NCBI GenBank assembly: GCA_031549115.1
Contig: JAVBQJ010000010.1
Location: 1-64,000 of the forward strand
Origin: JAVBQJ01 sp031549115
GTDB taxonomy: Bacteria > Verrucomicrobiota > Lentisphaeria > Victivallales > Victivallaceae
Reading direction: 5' to 3'
DNA length: 64,000 nucleotides
The position numbers were made by a program, and so were the translations under genes. This document shows positions 51,872 to 59,965 of this stretch, one piece after another; position 1 is the first letter of the stretch; each line of letters opens with the position of its first letter. The notes beneath the pieces were generated by a model. The model had not been told where the DNA came from, ran no database searches, and worked only from the letters and a program-made list of their open reading frames with translations.

Positions 51872-52958
51872 AGTCCTTCTCCCATTGATCGGTAATGGCA
51901 AGCAACAAGCGGTCCACTCGCGCCGCGTCCGCGCATTCCGGCAAAACGGAACCATGCCGGAGTCGCTCCAATTCCTCCGCCAGGACGGAAACCTTTTTCA
52001 GTAATTCGTCATAGGTATAGCGGCCGCTTCGGATCGCCATCAGCTCCTGAAGTTTTTCGCCGGAAAAGCGCACCAGGGGTTCGCCGCAGCGCATGATATG
52101 CAGCCCGGAGTAGAGCAGCCGGAAGGTATGCATCAAATTCTTGGCGTCGTAACCCAGTTCCCCGGATTCCTGGGTCCGCCACCGGTTTTCATTGCGCTTG
52201 CCGCGCCATTCCCAATATTGGCGATGCTCCGCTTTGGCTTTCTCGAAGGCGTTTTTATTGAACAGCAACAGGCCGATAAAGCGGCTCGTTTCATCCGCTT
52301 TGGGGATACTCTCGCAAACCAGCATGCCGTTGCGGAACACGCCTTTGGCCTGGTCTCCGTAGTCATAAAGCCGGAAGAGCTCCGATGCGTTTTCCACTGC
52401 CGCCACATGACAGCACGCCAAAGAGATTCCGGCATCCTTCAGCGGAATCGGGCGTCCCGGCATGCCGGTTGGCTGCATGGGAATGAACCGGCAAAAATCT
52501 TCCGCGCCCGGCGCTTCAAGCGGCTGCGGATTGTGAACGCGCTTGTTGCACCCGCGTGCTTTTTTGATTTGCGAAAAGGCGTATTCGCAGTAAGTTTTGC
52601 TTGCCTCGCGGGAAACAAAAATATTCCGCTGGCGTTGAAGCATATCCCAGCAGGGTGATGAATGCAAAACACATTCCCGGGGCAAAAACAGCGAATCGAG
52701 AATATTCGGATTGGCATTGGCGGCAAGTTCGCAGTAATTTCGCAGCGAGTAGAAGCGATTGTCGCTGCTTGCGTCCGCGATTTGCGCGGGAGTTTCTTTC
52801 AGGGCAAGGTAACGCGCCTTTTCCAGCACGAAAATTCCAATCGTATCCCGGTCGCTTTCCGGCGTATTCGTTCCATACGCATGACTGCCCCAGATGCCGC
52901 GAAAAATCACCCGCTTGGAGCGGTCATCGAGCAAGGATTGAAAAGAAAAATCATTCAT
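51864..52958 (-). CDS. COG3541-type predicted nucleotidyltransferase 2
   Basis: This 364-aa protein begins MNDFSFQSLLDDRSKRVIF. It has FRGIWGSHAYGTNTPESDRD, the same GS-x-A-x-G ... D-x-D pattern as its neighbour, then a long helical region with ELGYDAKNLMHTFRLLYSG. The two genes are only distantly similar. The substrate may be RNA, a protein or a small molecule, and is not known. It follows the HD-domain gene by 27 bp. Confidence 0.8.
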   Translation of the reverse strand: MNDFSFQSLLDDRSKRVIFRGIWGSHAYGTNTPESDRDTIGIFVLEKARYLALKETPAQIADASSDNRFYSLRNYCELAANANPNILDSLFLPRECVLHSSPCWDMLQRQRNIFVSREASKTYCEYAFSQIKKARGCNKRVHNPQPLEAPGAEDFCRFIPMQPTGMPGRPIPLKDAGISLACCHVAAVENASELFRLYDYGDQAKGVFRNGMLVCESIPKADETSRFIGLLLFNKNAFEKAKAEHRQYWEWRGKRNENRWRTQESGELGYDAKNLMHTFRLLYSGLHIMRCGEPLVRFSGEKLQELMAIRSGRYTYDELLKKVSVLAEELERLRHGSVLPECADAARVDRLLLAITDQWEKDYA

Positions 52959-52985
52959 TATAAAAATTTTCCCATGTGTTCAAAG

Positions 52986-53552
52986 TCATCTTTGTCCGAA
53001 AAGGTCACACATGGCGTCGAACCGGGCGACGGAATCCGGACCGAACTTCCGCATCGAACGGCGAATGCGGTCGGGCGATTTTTCCCGCATATCGCCCGAC
53101 TTCGAAAAAAACTTGTCGGCCAGGCAAACGAGCTTCTCCTCGGGTGTCTCCGGCAGATAGTCACGCTCCGGCAGCGGAAGCGACTGGCTCCGGATATCCG
53201 CCGCCGTCAGACCGCTTCCGGTGTGCCGCTCGCAAATCCGGGCGCAGGCTTCGAGATCGACGCCATGCGCCGCGCCGTATTCACGCAACATCGCCGCGCC
53301 GATCACGCCGTGAACGATATAAGGCTCCGTCCCCACGCACCCAATTCCCGGCGCGCGGCAGGCGCCGATGCCGATGTCATGCAATACCGCCCCCGCCGCC
53401 ACCAATTGCACATCCAACCGCAGGCCGCTGCCGGCCAGAATCGCCAACGCTTTGTCCCGCACCTGCATGCTGTGCGTGAGCAGCATCCGCCGCAACGGCG
53501 TATCCTCGAAATAAAAGTATTCGATAATCTCCAACGGATCAATTTTCATCAT
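52986..53552 (-). CDS. HD domain phosphohydrolase
   Basis: This 188-aa protein has HSMQVRDKALAIL (first metal His), AVLHDIGIGAC (the HD pair with an HDIG-like motif) and IVHGVIGAAML (following metal His). It begins MMKIDPLEIIEYFYF; ATG at 53549 is an alternative. HD proteins hydrolyse nucleotides or cyclic nucleotides. It is the first gene of the leftward run. No promoter could be fixed. Confidence 0.88.
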   Translation of the reverse strand: MMKIDPLEIIEYFYFEDTPLRRMLLTHSMQVRDKALAILAGSGLRLDVQLVAAGAVLHDIGIGACRAPGIGCVGTEPYIVHGVIGAAMLREYGAAHGVDLEACARICERHTGSGLTAADIRSQSLPLPERDYLPETPEEKLVCLADKFFSKSGDMREKSPDRIRRSMRKFGPDSVARFDAMCDLFGQR

Positions 53553-53696
53553 CTTCGGACATTGTCATCGCATTTTGCTGCGTCATATTTCTTTTTCCCC
53601 CAGACCATACCGTAGCGTCGGAACGGAAACTTGTCAAATCCGCCGCTATGGATTCATGCAAATATACGATTTTTCGGTTTTTTGGGAAAAATCGGC

Positions 53697-53724
53697 TTGA
53701 CATTCAATAAATAACTGTTATATT
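53697..53724 (+). promoter_or_regulatory. promoter of the Fur-family gene with internal palindrome
   Basis: TTGACA (53697-53702), a 16-bp spacer and TATATT (53719-53724). The spacer and -10 include ATAACTGTTAT (53711-53721), a perfect AT-rich palindrome that suits a Fur-type metal regulator. Confidence 0.7.
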
Positions 53725-53748
53725 CAATTAAAGGATAAATTAAATAAC

Positions 53749-54183
53749 ATGAAAAACCATCGTCCATTCAAAGAAATCTGCCGCGCCAACCACTGGCGGA
53801 GTACCCCCCAGCGGCTGGCGATTTACGGCTTTGTCTGTGACAATCTCACCCATCCGGGAGTGGATGAGGTGTGGGAGGAGGTCAAACAATCGCTGCCGGC
53901 GGTGACGCGCGAAAGCGTTTACCGGATTCTGAATGAGTTTGCGCAAGCGGGAATCATTCAGCGGCTCGATCACATCGCCAGCGCCCGTTATGACAGCCAA
54001 ACGGCTCCGCACGGACACTTCATCTGTGAGGGGTGCGGCGAAATCACCGACTTTTCCTTTCCGGACGGCACGGCGCTGCCGGTCCATCCGGCAGCGGGGT
54101 CGGTCCGTCACATTGAACTCAGAATCAGCGGCATTTGCGATAAATGCAGCAGAACAACCAACCATCAGGAGGAGAAATCATGA
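53749..54183 (+). CDS. Fur family transcriptional regulator
   Basis: This 144-aa regulator has an N-terminal winged helix (about 1-85, with WRSTPQRLAIYGFVCDN and RESVYRILNEFAQAGI) and a C-terminal metal domain. HGHFICEGCGEITDF and ICDKC supply paired CxxC zinc ligands, with HGHF for the regulatory metal. The fold is Fur, PerR or Zur; the class cannot be decided by eye. Its stop overlaps the QueD-like start as ATGA, so the two are one operon, controlled by the promoter at 53697-53724. Confidence 0.9.
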   Translation: MKNHRPFKEICRANHWRSTPQRLAIYGFVCDNLTHPGVDEVWEEVKQSLPAVTRESVYRILNEFAQAGIIQRLDHIASARYDSQTAPHGHFICEGCGEITDFSFPDGTALPVHPAAGSVRHIELRISGICDKCSRTTNHQEEKS

Positions 54184-54659
54184 TGAGGTCGATCACCAAA
54201 CTCAGCATCCAGTACGCCCACCGTTTTCTGAATTACGAAGGCGAGGCCCAGTATCTTCACGGACACAGCGGTCTTCTGACCATCGAGGTCGAGGGCGAAG
54301 TCAATCCGAAAAACGGTTTTGTCTACCCCTGCAACAGCATCAAACGGGTGGCGTGGGACTATGCCAAGAATTTCGATCACGGCCTGATTCTGCAGCAGGA
54401 GGATCCGCTGCTGCCGGGGATTCTGGCGGCCTACGAAAAACAGGGCATCCGCAACGGCGCGCCCTCCAACACCATGCTCGGGCTGCCGATCGACAACGAA
54501 CTGGCCAAGTCCTATCCGGAGTGCCGCCTGGTCGTGGTCAAAAAGGTCGCCACCTGCGAAAACATGATCGAAATTTTCTATTCGCTCCTGAAGGACAAAT
54601 TTAACATCAAAAAAATGACCTTCGCCTCCGGCGACAACTGCGCCTCGATGGATTTCTGA
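54180..54659 (+). CDS. 6-carboxytetrahydropterin synthase (QueD)-like protein lacking the catalytic Cys
   Basis: This 159-aa T-fold protein has the zinc ligands His14 (YAHRF), His27 and His29 (LHGHS), and the Asp66-His67 pair in NFDHGLIL. In QueD and PTPS a Cys lies four residues before LHGH's first His (CxxLHGH); here that position is Ala23, next to Glu22. The reaction may thus be changed, as in PTPS-III enzymes that use Glu. ATENLA-type CENMIEIFY is present. GGAGGAG precedes the start. A Fur regulator upstream suggests metal control; zinc-responsive QueD relatives are known. Confidence 0.85.
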   Translation: MMRSITKLSIQYAHRFLNYEGEAQYLHGHSGLLTIEVEGEVNPKNGFVYPCNSIKRVAWDYAKNFDHGLILQQEDPLLPGILAAYEKQGIRNGAPSNTMLGLPIDNELAKSYPECRLVVVKKVATCENMIEIFYSLLKDKFNIKKMTFASGDNCASMDF

Positions 54660-54674
54660 TCCGTTGTTGCGCGC

Positions 54675-54716
54675 CGCGGAACGTCCTGCCCGCTGGGACG
54701 TTCCGCGTTTTTTTTT
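54675..54716 (+). terminator. rho-independent terminator after the fur-queD operon
   Basis: GCGGAACGTCC and GGACGTTCCGC form an 11-bp stem around a nine-base loop, followed by GTTTTTTTTT. It lies 17 bp past the stop codon. Confidence 0.9.
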
Positions 54717-54771
54717 GTTGCAGTTTGCCGCTTCCGCTGTATATTACAGCAAATGACGGGAGCTTGAAACG

Positions 54772-55443
54772 ATGGATAACGCTTTTTTCAACAATCGGAA
54801 AATGAACCGGGAGCGGTTGCTCGCGTACGGCTTTGCCGAGACGGGCGGCGGCTACGCCTGGGCGGCGGATCTGCTCGGCGGGCAATTCACGCTGGCCGTT
54901 TTCATCTCCGGTGACGGAAAAATCGCCACCCGGGTGGTGGATTGCGCCTCGCAGGAGGAGTATGTCCTGTTCCGCGTCGCCGATGCCGTCGGCGGCTTCG
55001 TGGGCAAGGTCCGCCAAGCGCACGATGACAAGCTCGCCGAAATCGCCGCCCACTGCTTCGATGCGAATGTGTTCAAAAGCGCGGACGCCCATAACGTGAT
55101 TCAATATATCGCCGGACAGTACGGCGACAGTCCGGAATTTCTCTGGCCCCGCACCCCGGAAAACGCGATCTTCCGCCGCCGGGACAACGCCAAATGGTAC
55201 GCGGCCTTACTCACGGTGAAAAAAGCGAAAATCGGCTTGCAGCCCGGTGATGAAAAAATAGAGATCCTGGATTTGCGCATCGCGCCGGACGAGGTGGATG
55301 CGCTGATTGACCAGGAGAAATACTTTCCCGGTTATCACATGAACAAACGGCACTGGTTCACCATTTGCCTCAATGGCTCGCTTCCGTCCGGAGAAATATT
55401 CGCCCGGATTGACGCCAGTTATCAACTCGCACGGAAAAAATAA
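54772..55443 (+). CDS. MmcQ/YjbR family protein
   Basis: This 223-aa protein has an N-terminal half rich in aromatic and acidic residues with a long helix. Its C-terminal YjbR-like domain (about 120-223) has WYAALLTVKKAKIG, EILDLRIAPDEVDAL and the typical end GYHMNKRHWFTICLNG. YjbR folds bind DNA in some reports; function is unproven. The family is normally 110-130 aa, so about 100 residues are extra. GGAGCTTG lies before the start. The next gene begins 2 bp later. Confidence 0.8.
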   Translation: MDNAFFNNRKMNRERLLAYGFAETGGGYAWAADLLGGQFTLAVFISGDGKIATRVVDCASQEEYVLFRVADAVGGFVGKVRQAHDDKLAEIAAHCFDANVFKSADAHNVIQYIAGQYGDSPEFLWPRTPENAIFRRRDNAKWYAALLTVKKAKIGLQPGDEKIEILDLRIAPDEVDALIDQEKYFPGYHMNKRHWFTICLNGSLPSGEIFARIDASYQLARKK

Positions 55444-55445
55444 AT

Positions 55446-56276
55446 ATGACACCGAAAGAAGTGGTAAAAAAGTTTGTGACCCTGTTCAATTCCGCCGACG
55501 CCGGCGGATTGGCGGAATTGTATGCCGGCGACGCGGTCAATCATCAGGTCGCCAATGCGCCGGTGGCCGGCAAGGCCGCCATCAAAGCGATGTTCGAGGC
55601 GGAGTTCGCGGCGGCGGAGATGGTTTGCATCGCCGAAAACATCTTTGCGGACGGCGAATGGGGCATGTTGGAGTGGCGCGACCCCAAAGGTTTGCGCGGC
55701 TGCGGATTTTTTCATATCGTCGACGGGAAAATCGTCTTCCAGCGCGGCTATTGGGACAAGCTCTCGTTCCTCGCGCAGAACCCGCCGGAAGAGCGCACGA
55801 TCCGGAGAAGCGCATGTGCAATTACCGATTTTGCCACCATCGCGGAAATTGTCCGCGGCAATAACAGCGCGGTCCTGTCCATGGTCGACGGCGTCACGCC
55901 TTACGGGGTCATGATGAATTACGCTCCGGTTTTCGACGGTGAAGAGCTTCGCCTGATTTTTCATGGCGCGGCTTCCGGACGCAAAACCGATTGCCTGAAA
56001 AACAATCCCGCCGTATCCGTCTTTATCAACGACGCGGCCAAGACGCAAATCGTCGACGCCGGAAGCGAAAGCGCGCGCTGGACGACGCGTTACCGCTCCG
56101 TCGTCCTCGCCGGGGAGGTTTGTTTTGCCGCCGGCTTATCCGAAAAACAGCGGATGGCGGAAGCATTCATGCGTCATTATACCGCCGGGGAAATCCGCCT
56201 GCCGGACGCGGCGTTGAACGCGGCGGCTTTTTTTGCATTCACCGCCCGCCATGTCAGCGGCAAGCAAAATCAATAA
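55446..56276 (+). CDS. NTF2-like domain fused to pyridoxamine 5'-phosphate oxidase family domain
   Basis: This 276-aa fusion has residues 1-115 resembling SnoaL/NTF2-like folds (VVKKFVTLFNSADAGGLAEL, GFFHIVDGKIV). Residues 120-276 are a flavin-binding split barrel of the PPOX/NimA type: GNNSAVLSMVDGVTPYGVMM, ELRLIFHGAASGRKTDCLK and NPAVSVFI. The second half is typical of nitroimidazole-resistance-like reductases. The pairing is unusual. It follows the YjbR gene by 2 bp, so one transcript is likely. The 3' end is 3 bp from the convergent isomerase. Confidence 0.85.
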   Translation: MTPKEVVKKFVTLFNSADAGGLAELYAGDAVNHQVANAPVAGKAAIKAMFEAEFAAAEMVCIAENIFADGEWGMLEWRDPKGLRGCGFFHIVDGKIVFQRGYWDKLSFLAQNPPEERTIRRSACAITDFATIAEIVRGNNSAVLSMVDGVTPYGVMMNYAPVFDGEELRLIFHGAASGRKTDCLKNNPAVSVFINDAAKTQIVDAGSESARWTTRYRSVVLAGEVCFAAGLSEKQRMAEAFMRHYTAGEIRLPDAALNAAAFFAFTARHVSGKQNQ

Positions 56277-56279
56277 CGG

Positions 56280-57134
56280 CTATTTTCCGATGTGATAACG
56301 CAGAAATTCCACCGCCCGGCGGATGTCGTCCAGAGGATCGCGGCCCACCTCGCGTTCGATCGTCAACCAGCCGTCGTATCCGGTCTTGCGCAACGCCGCC
56401 AGGTATTCCACCCAGGGCACCTCCCCCTGTCCCAACGGCTCCTCGCGAAACAATTCCCCCGTCTCCGCCAGCAACGCCGGAAAGCCACCGGCGGCAAAGG
56501 CGTGGTAAATGCGCTCCGGATCGCAGCTCCGCAAGTGGCGCCCGTCCTTGGCGTGCGTGTGGACGATATACTCGCCCAATTGCCGCACCGCCTCCGGCAC
56601 GTCGGCACACTGGACCATCACCAGATTGGCCGGGTCCAGATTGACCCCCAGCCCCGGCGAATCCGCCTCCGCCAGGAAATCACGCAACGTCGCCGCCGTT
56701 TCCGGACCGGTTTCAATCGCCCAGACCACCCCGCGTTTCCGGGCGTCTTCCCCCACCCGGCGCATGGCTTCCACCATGCGTCGGCGTCTTTCGCCGGCGC
56801 CGGCGGGAATCACGCCGACATGCGAAGTCACCACCGGAACCTGCAACGCTTCGGCGCATTCGAGAATGCGCCGCGTCGCCGCCAGGCGTCCGGGAATCGC
56901 GTCGGGGACATCGAAACCGAATCCGGGTACATCGCCGCACAACGCGGTCAATTCCACCCCGCTGTCGCGGCAGTTGTGCAACAATCCGGCGAGCCCGGCG
57001 GCATCGAAGCCGCACAGGTTCCAACGTTCGGTCATCGCTCCCAATTGCACACCTTCAACCCCGAGGCGCGCCGCCAGACCTGGAACATCCGGCAAGGCAC
57101 CGGGCAACCCATCTCCGACAACTCCGATTTTCAT
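56280..57134 (-). CDS. sugar phosphate isomerase/epimerase (TIM barrel)
   Basis: This 284-aa protein begins MKIGVVGDGLPGALPDVPGL. Metal-site strands are seen as VVTSHVGVIPAG, VWAIETGPET, GVNLDPANLVM and THAKDGRHL, ending with WLTIEREVG. It is a xylose isomerase-like TIM barrel and the last gene of the leftward locus from 64000. The start overlaps the upstream stop as ATGA and has GGGGGA upstream. It is diverged from the enzyme at 1356, so the sugar need not be the same. Confidence 0.9.
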   Translation of the reverse strand: MKIGVVGDGLPGALPDVPGLAARLGVEGVQLGAMTERWNLCGFDAAGLAGLLHNCRDSGVELTALCGDVPGFGFDVPDAIPGRLAATRRILECAEALQVPVVTSHVGVIPAGAGERRRRMVEAMRRVGEDARKRGVVWAIETGPETAATLRDFLAEADSPGLGVNLDPANLVMVQCADVPEAVRQLGEYIVHTHAKDGRHLRSCDPERIYHAFAAGGFPALLAETGELFREEPLGQGEVPWVEYLAALRKTGYDGWLTIEREVGRDPLDDIRRAVEFLRYHIGK

Positions 57135-58114
57135 ACTTCCCCCGTCTCTTGAATTTTCCGGCACAGCGCAATGGCTTCCAGGGATTCTTCGGGCCGGCAG
57201 CGTACCGGCGGTTTATTTCTGTCCAGACATTCGCCGAAATATGCCAGCTCATTGGCGTAGCCACAGCCGGGGAACTCCAGCGTCTCGGCGCCCTGCCCGG
57301 TGCCGACATGCACCCGGCGCGGCTGGAAAGAGTGGTAACGCAGGGTCGCCGATTCGAATTCCGCCAGATACTCCGCCGAAAAAGCACTCCCCTGATGCAG
57401 GAAACCGCCGTTGACCCGGATCTGCGCGGCGGAGTCTTGCCAACGCAGCCGCAACTCGCGGAACTCCCGCTGCTGCGACCACACCTCGCACGCCGCAATC
57501 TCCCCGAGCGAACGCACGAAATCCAGATCGTGAATCGTCATGTCGAAGAGCGCGCCGCCGCTGGCCCGCCGTATTTCGGGATCGCGCCACCCGCCCCAGG
57601 CGGGTTCTCCGGCCATGCGCCGGCACTCCAGACGCCGCACCGCACCGTAACGCCCGGAGCGGATGCTCTCCGCCAGATATTGCCAGACCGGATCGAAGCG
57701 GACGCAATGCGCCACCATCAACGTGCGCTTCACGCTTTGCGCCAGTCCCAGCAGCATGCGCCCCTCCGCCTCGGTCGGCGCGAACGGTTTCTCCAGCAGA
57801 CAATGCAGTCCGGCCTGCAAGGCTGCCCGTGTCAACGGGACATGCTGCGCCAACGGCACCGCCAGAATCGCGCACTCCGCCCCGGTTGCGGCAATCGCGG
57901 CGGCGAGCTCCTGGAACACCGGAACCCGTCGAAAGGCCGCCACCGGCAAATCCAGCTTCCCCAGATTGCCGATGTTCTGCAGATTTTCAAAGATATCCCC
58001 CGGCCTCGGATCGACGATTCCCGCCAATTCCCAGTCCGGCGAGTTCACCAGATTGCCGGCGTGCACCGCCCCCATGAACCCGAATCCGACCACCAGAGCT
58101 TTGTGCCGCATCAT
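57131..58114 (-). CDS. Gfo/Idh/MocA family oxidoreductase
   Basis: This 327-aa dehydrogenase has the N-terminal motif ALVVGFGFMGAVHAGN and the conserved LLEKPFAPTEAEG. The helix with the active-site His is seen in ALFDMTIHDLDFVRS. It lies between an isomerase and another dehydrogenase-like gene, with 4-bp gaps or overlaps, so it is co-transcribed. The second ATG (58111) is equally good. Confidence 0.9.
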   Translation of the reverse strand: MMRHKALVVGFGFMGAVHAGNLVNSPDWELAGIVDPRPGDIFENLQNIGNLGKLDLPVAAFRRVPVFQELAAAIAATGAECAILAVPLAQHVPLTRAALQAGLHCLLEKPFAPTEAEGRMLLGLAQSVKRTLMVAHCVRFDPVWQYLAESIRSGRYGAVRRLECRRMAGEPAWGGWRDPEIRRASGGALFDMTIHDLDFVRSLGEIAACEVWSQQREFRELRLRWQDSAAQIRVNGGFLHQGSAFSAEYLAEFESATLRYHSFQPRRVHVGTGQGAETLEFPGCGYANELAYFGECLDRNKPPVRCRPEESLEAIALCRKIQETGEV

Positions 58115-58118
58115 AATC

Positions 58119-58976
58119 TTACAGTTCCACCCAGGTTTCCGGCCGCCGCGCCGCGCGGATCATCGCATCGACGATTCCGGCGATAGCGATGGTCTCGCGG
58201 CGGTCCACCGGCGCCATGCCGGTCTTGAAGAACTGCAGCATTTCCCGGATGAACGTCGTGAAAATGTTACCGGCGGCATTGCCCTCGAACACCACCTTTT
58301 CACCGTCCCGCGCCAGCATCGTGAAGCCCAGCGTCGGCAACATCGTCGCGAGGCCGCGCCGGTGATCGCCGTAATCCAGGACCATCATGGCGTTTGGGCC
58401 CTTGCCGACCGCCATCACCCGCCTGGCGTCATACCCCTGCAGCACCACCAGCATCTCCGCCAGGTGCACCAGATACTCCTCCAGGCTGGCTCCGCCGCCG
58501 GCCACCGAGGCGAACTCCGCGTTGCCGCCGCCGAACAACTCCTGTTTGGCCTTGATGATCTGGTCGCTGAAGCGCAGGGCGCTCGACGACCACAACGGCG
58601 TGCCGCAGCGCTCCGCCGCCGCGAAGATCCGTTCCGCCGCCGCCCGGTCCGGCGCGAAAGGCTTGTCCAGATAGACCGGTTTCCCGGCCTGCAATACCGG
58701 CATCACCATGGCTTCGTGCACCTCCGGGTTGGAGGGCGCCAGCACGCAGAAGCAGTCGCATTGCTCCAGCACATCCGCCAGGGAGCGCGCCGCCGGAACT
58801 TCCAATTCCCGGCACCATTGTTCCAGGGGACGCCCCCCCTCTTTGGGGTGATCCTCCCACGCCAAAGCGATTTCAAAGTCGTCCGCCAACGCGGATTCAC
58901 GGATCCACGGCACATAATACGTGGCGTGGAATTCATCGATATACCAGTCAATCAACCCGATTTTCAGCTTGCTCAT
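58119..58976 (-). CDS. Gfo/Idh/MocA-like protein with an altered nucleotide motif
   Basis: This 285-aa protein, short for the family, keeps the EKP-type position as VYLDKPFAPDRAAAE. The N-terminal glycine motif is missing, however: KIGLIDWYIDEFHATYYVPW stands where GxGxxG should be. The C-terminal domain is reduced. It may not bind NAD in the usual way and could be a non-enzymatic or subunit-type relative. It sits between two ordinary family members. Confidence 0.8.
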   Translation of the reverse strand: MSKLKIGLIDWYIDEFHATYYVPWIRESALADDFEIALAWEDHPKEGGRPLEQWCRELEVPAARSLADVLEQCDCFCVLAPSNPEVHEAMVMPVLQAGKPVYLDKPFAPDRAAAERIFAAAERCGTPLWSSSALRFSDQIIKAKQELFGGGNAEFASVAGGGASLEEYLVHLAEMLVVLQGYDARRVMAVGKGPNAMMVLDYGDHRRGLATMLPTLGFTMLARDGEKVVFEGNAAGNIFTTFIREMLQFFKTGMAPVDRRETIAIAGIVDAMIRAARRPETWVEL

Positions 58977-58990
58977 GATCGGCCGCTCCC

Positions 58991-59947
58991 TTATGCCATT
59001 TGCGTATACAATTCGGTCAAGTCCTGCAGATTCAGCACACCGTCTCCGGCGGTGACCGGAGGCGATTTCCGGGCCAGGATCGCCTCGGCGAAGGCCTTGA
59101 TCTGCTCCGGGAACGCCCAGGTGACGGGAAATTCCAGAATCTCCGGCTCCGGTGTGCCGCGCCGGAAAATTTTCAACCGGTTGATCACTTCATAATCGTA
59201 CAGCGCGGTCGCTTTGGTGCCGACGACCTCGACCACATTGGAGTTCGTCGCCGCCGCCCAACCGACGGCGATCTGTCCCATGACGCCGCTTTTGCTTTGC
59301 AGCTGAATCATCGCGCTGTCCTCGACTTCACCGGCGAAGTGCGCCGCGCCGACCATCCTCCGGGTCGCGATATCGCCGAAAAAGAAGCGAAACAAATCCA
59401 CCGAATGACTGGCCACATCCATGGCCACGCCGCCGCCGGCAATCGCTTTCCGGGAATGCCAATCGCGGGCGAAGGCGTCGTTCCAACCGCAGAAGCGATT
59501 GAAAAAAAACACCACGTCGCCGAGCTCTCCGGCTTCGATCAACTCCTTGATTTTCCGGTTCGCCGGCAAGTACCGGTGCCGGAACGCCGTCATCACCTGC
59601 CCCTCGGAACGGGAAGCCGCCGCCATAATGCGCTGCGCCTCCGCCGGATTCAGCGCGAACGGCTTCTCCATTAGGACGTGAATATTCCGTGCCAGCGCCG
59701 CCACCGCCACATCCGCGTGCGCCACCGGCGGCGTGGTGATGCTGATGACATCCACACCGCTGGACAGCAGCGCGTCCAGGCTCGGCATCGGCGCGGCTCC
59801 GGTGGTCCCGGCCATGCTCTCCATGCGTTTGCTGTCGGTGTCGAACAATGCCGTGACCTGGGCATTGCACGCCTGCCAGCCGCCAATGTGCGCTCCGGCA
59901 ATGGTTCCGCAACCGACAATACCCACCTTCAGATTCTTCTGCTCCAT
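58991..59947 (-). CDS. Gfo/Idh/MocA family oxidoreductase
   Basis: This 318-aa protein begins MEQKNLKVGIVGCGTIAGAH, with the full glycine motif, and has VLMEKPFALNPAEAQ. The helix DVASHSVDLFRFFF carries the active-site His region. The ATG at 59947 follows AGGAG by 6 bases; an upstream ATG at 59965 directly follows the previous stop and is possible. It is the first dehydrogenase of the locus. The substrate is unknown. Confidence 0.9.
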   Translation of the reverse strand: MEQKNLKVGIVGCGTIAGAHIGGWQACNAQVTALFDTDSKRMESMAGTTGAAPMPSLDALLSSGVDVISITTPPVAHADVAVAALARNIHVLMEKPFALNPAEAQRIMAAASRSEGQVMTAFRHRYLPANRKIKELIEAGELGDVVFFFNRFCGWNDAFARDWHSRKAIAGGGVAMDVASHSVDLFRFFFGDIATRRMVGAAHFAGEVEDSAMIQLQSKSGVMGQIAVGWAAATNSNVVEVVGTKATALYDYEVINRLKIFRRGTPEPEILEFPVTWAFPEQIKAFAEAILARKSPPVTAGDGVLNLQDLTELYTQMA

Positions 59948-59965
59948 CTCCTGCTCCTGCGTCAT

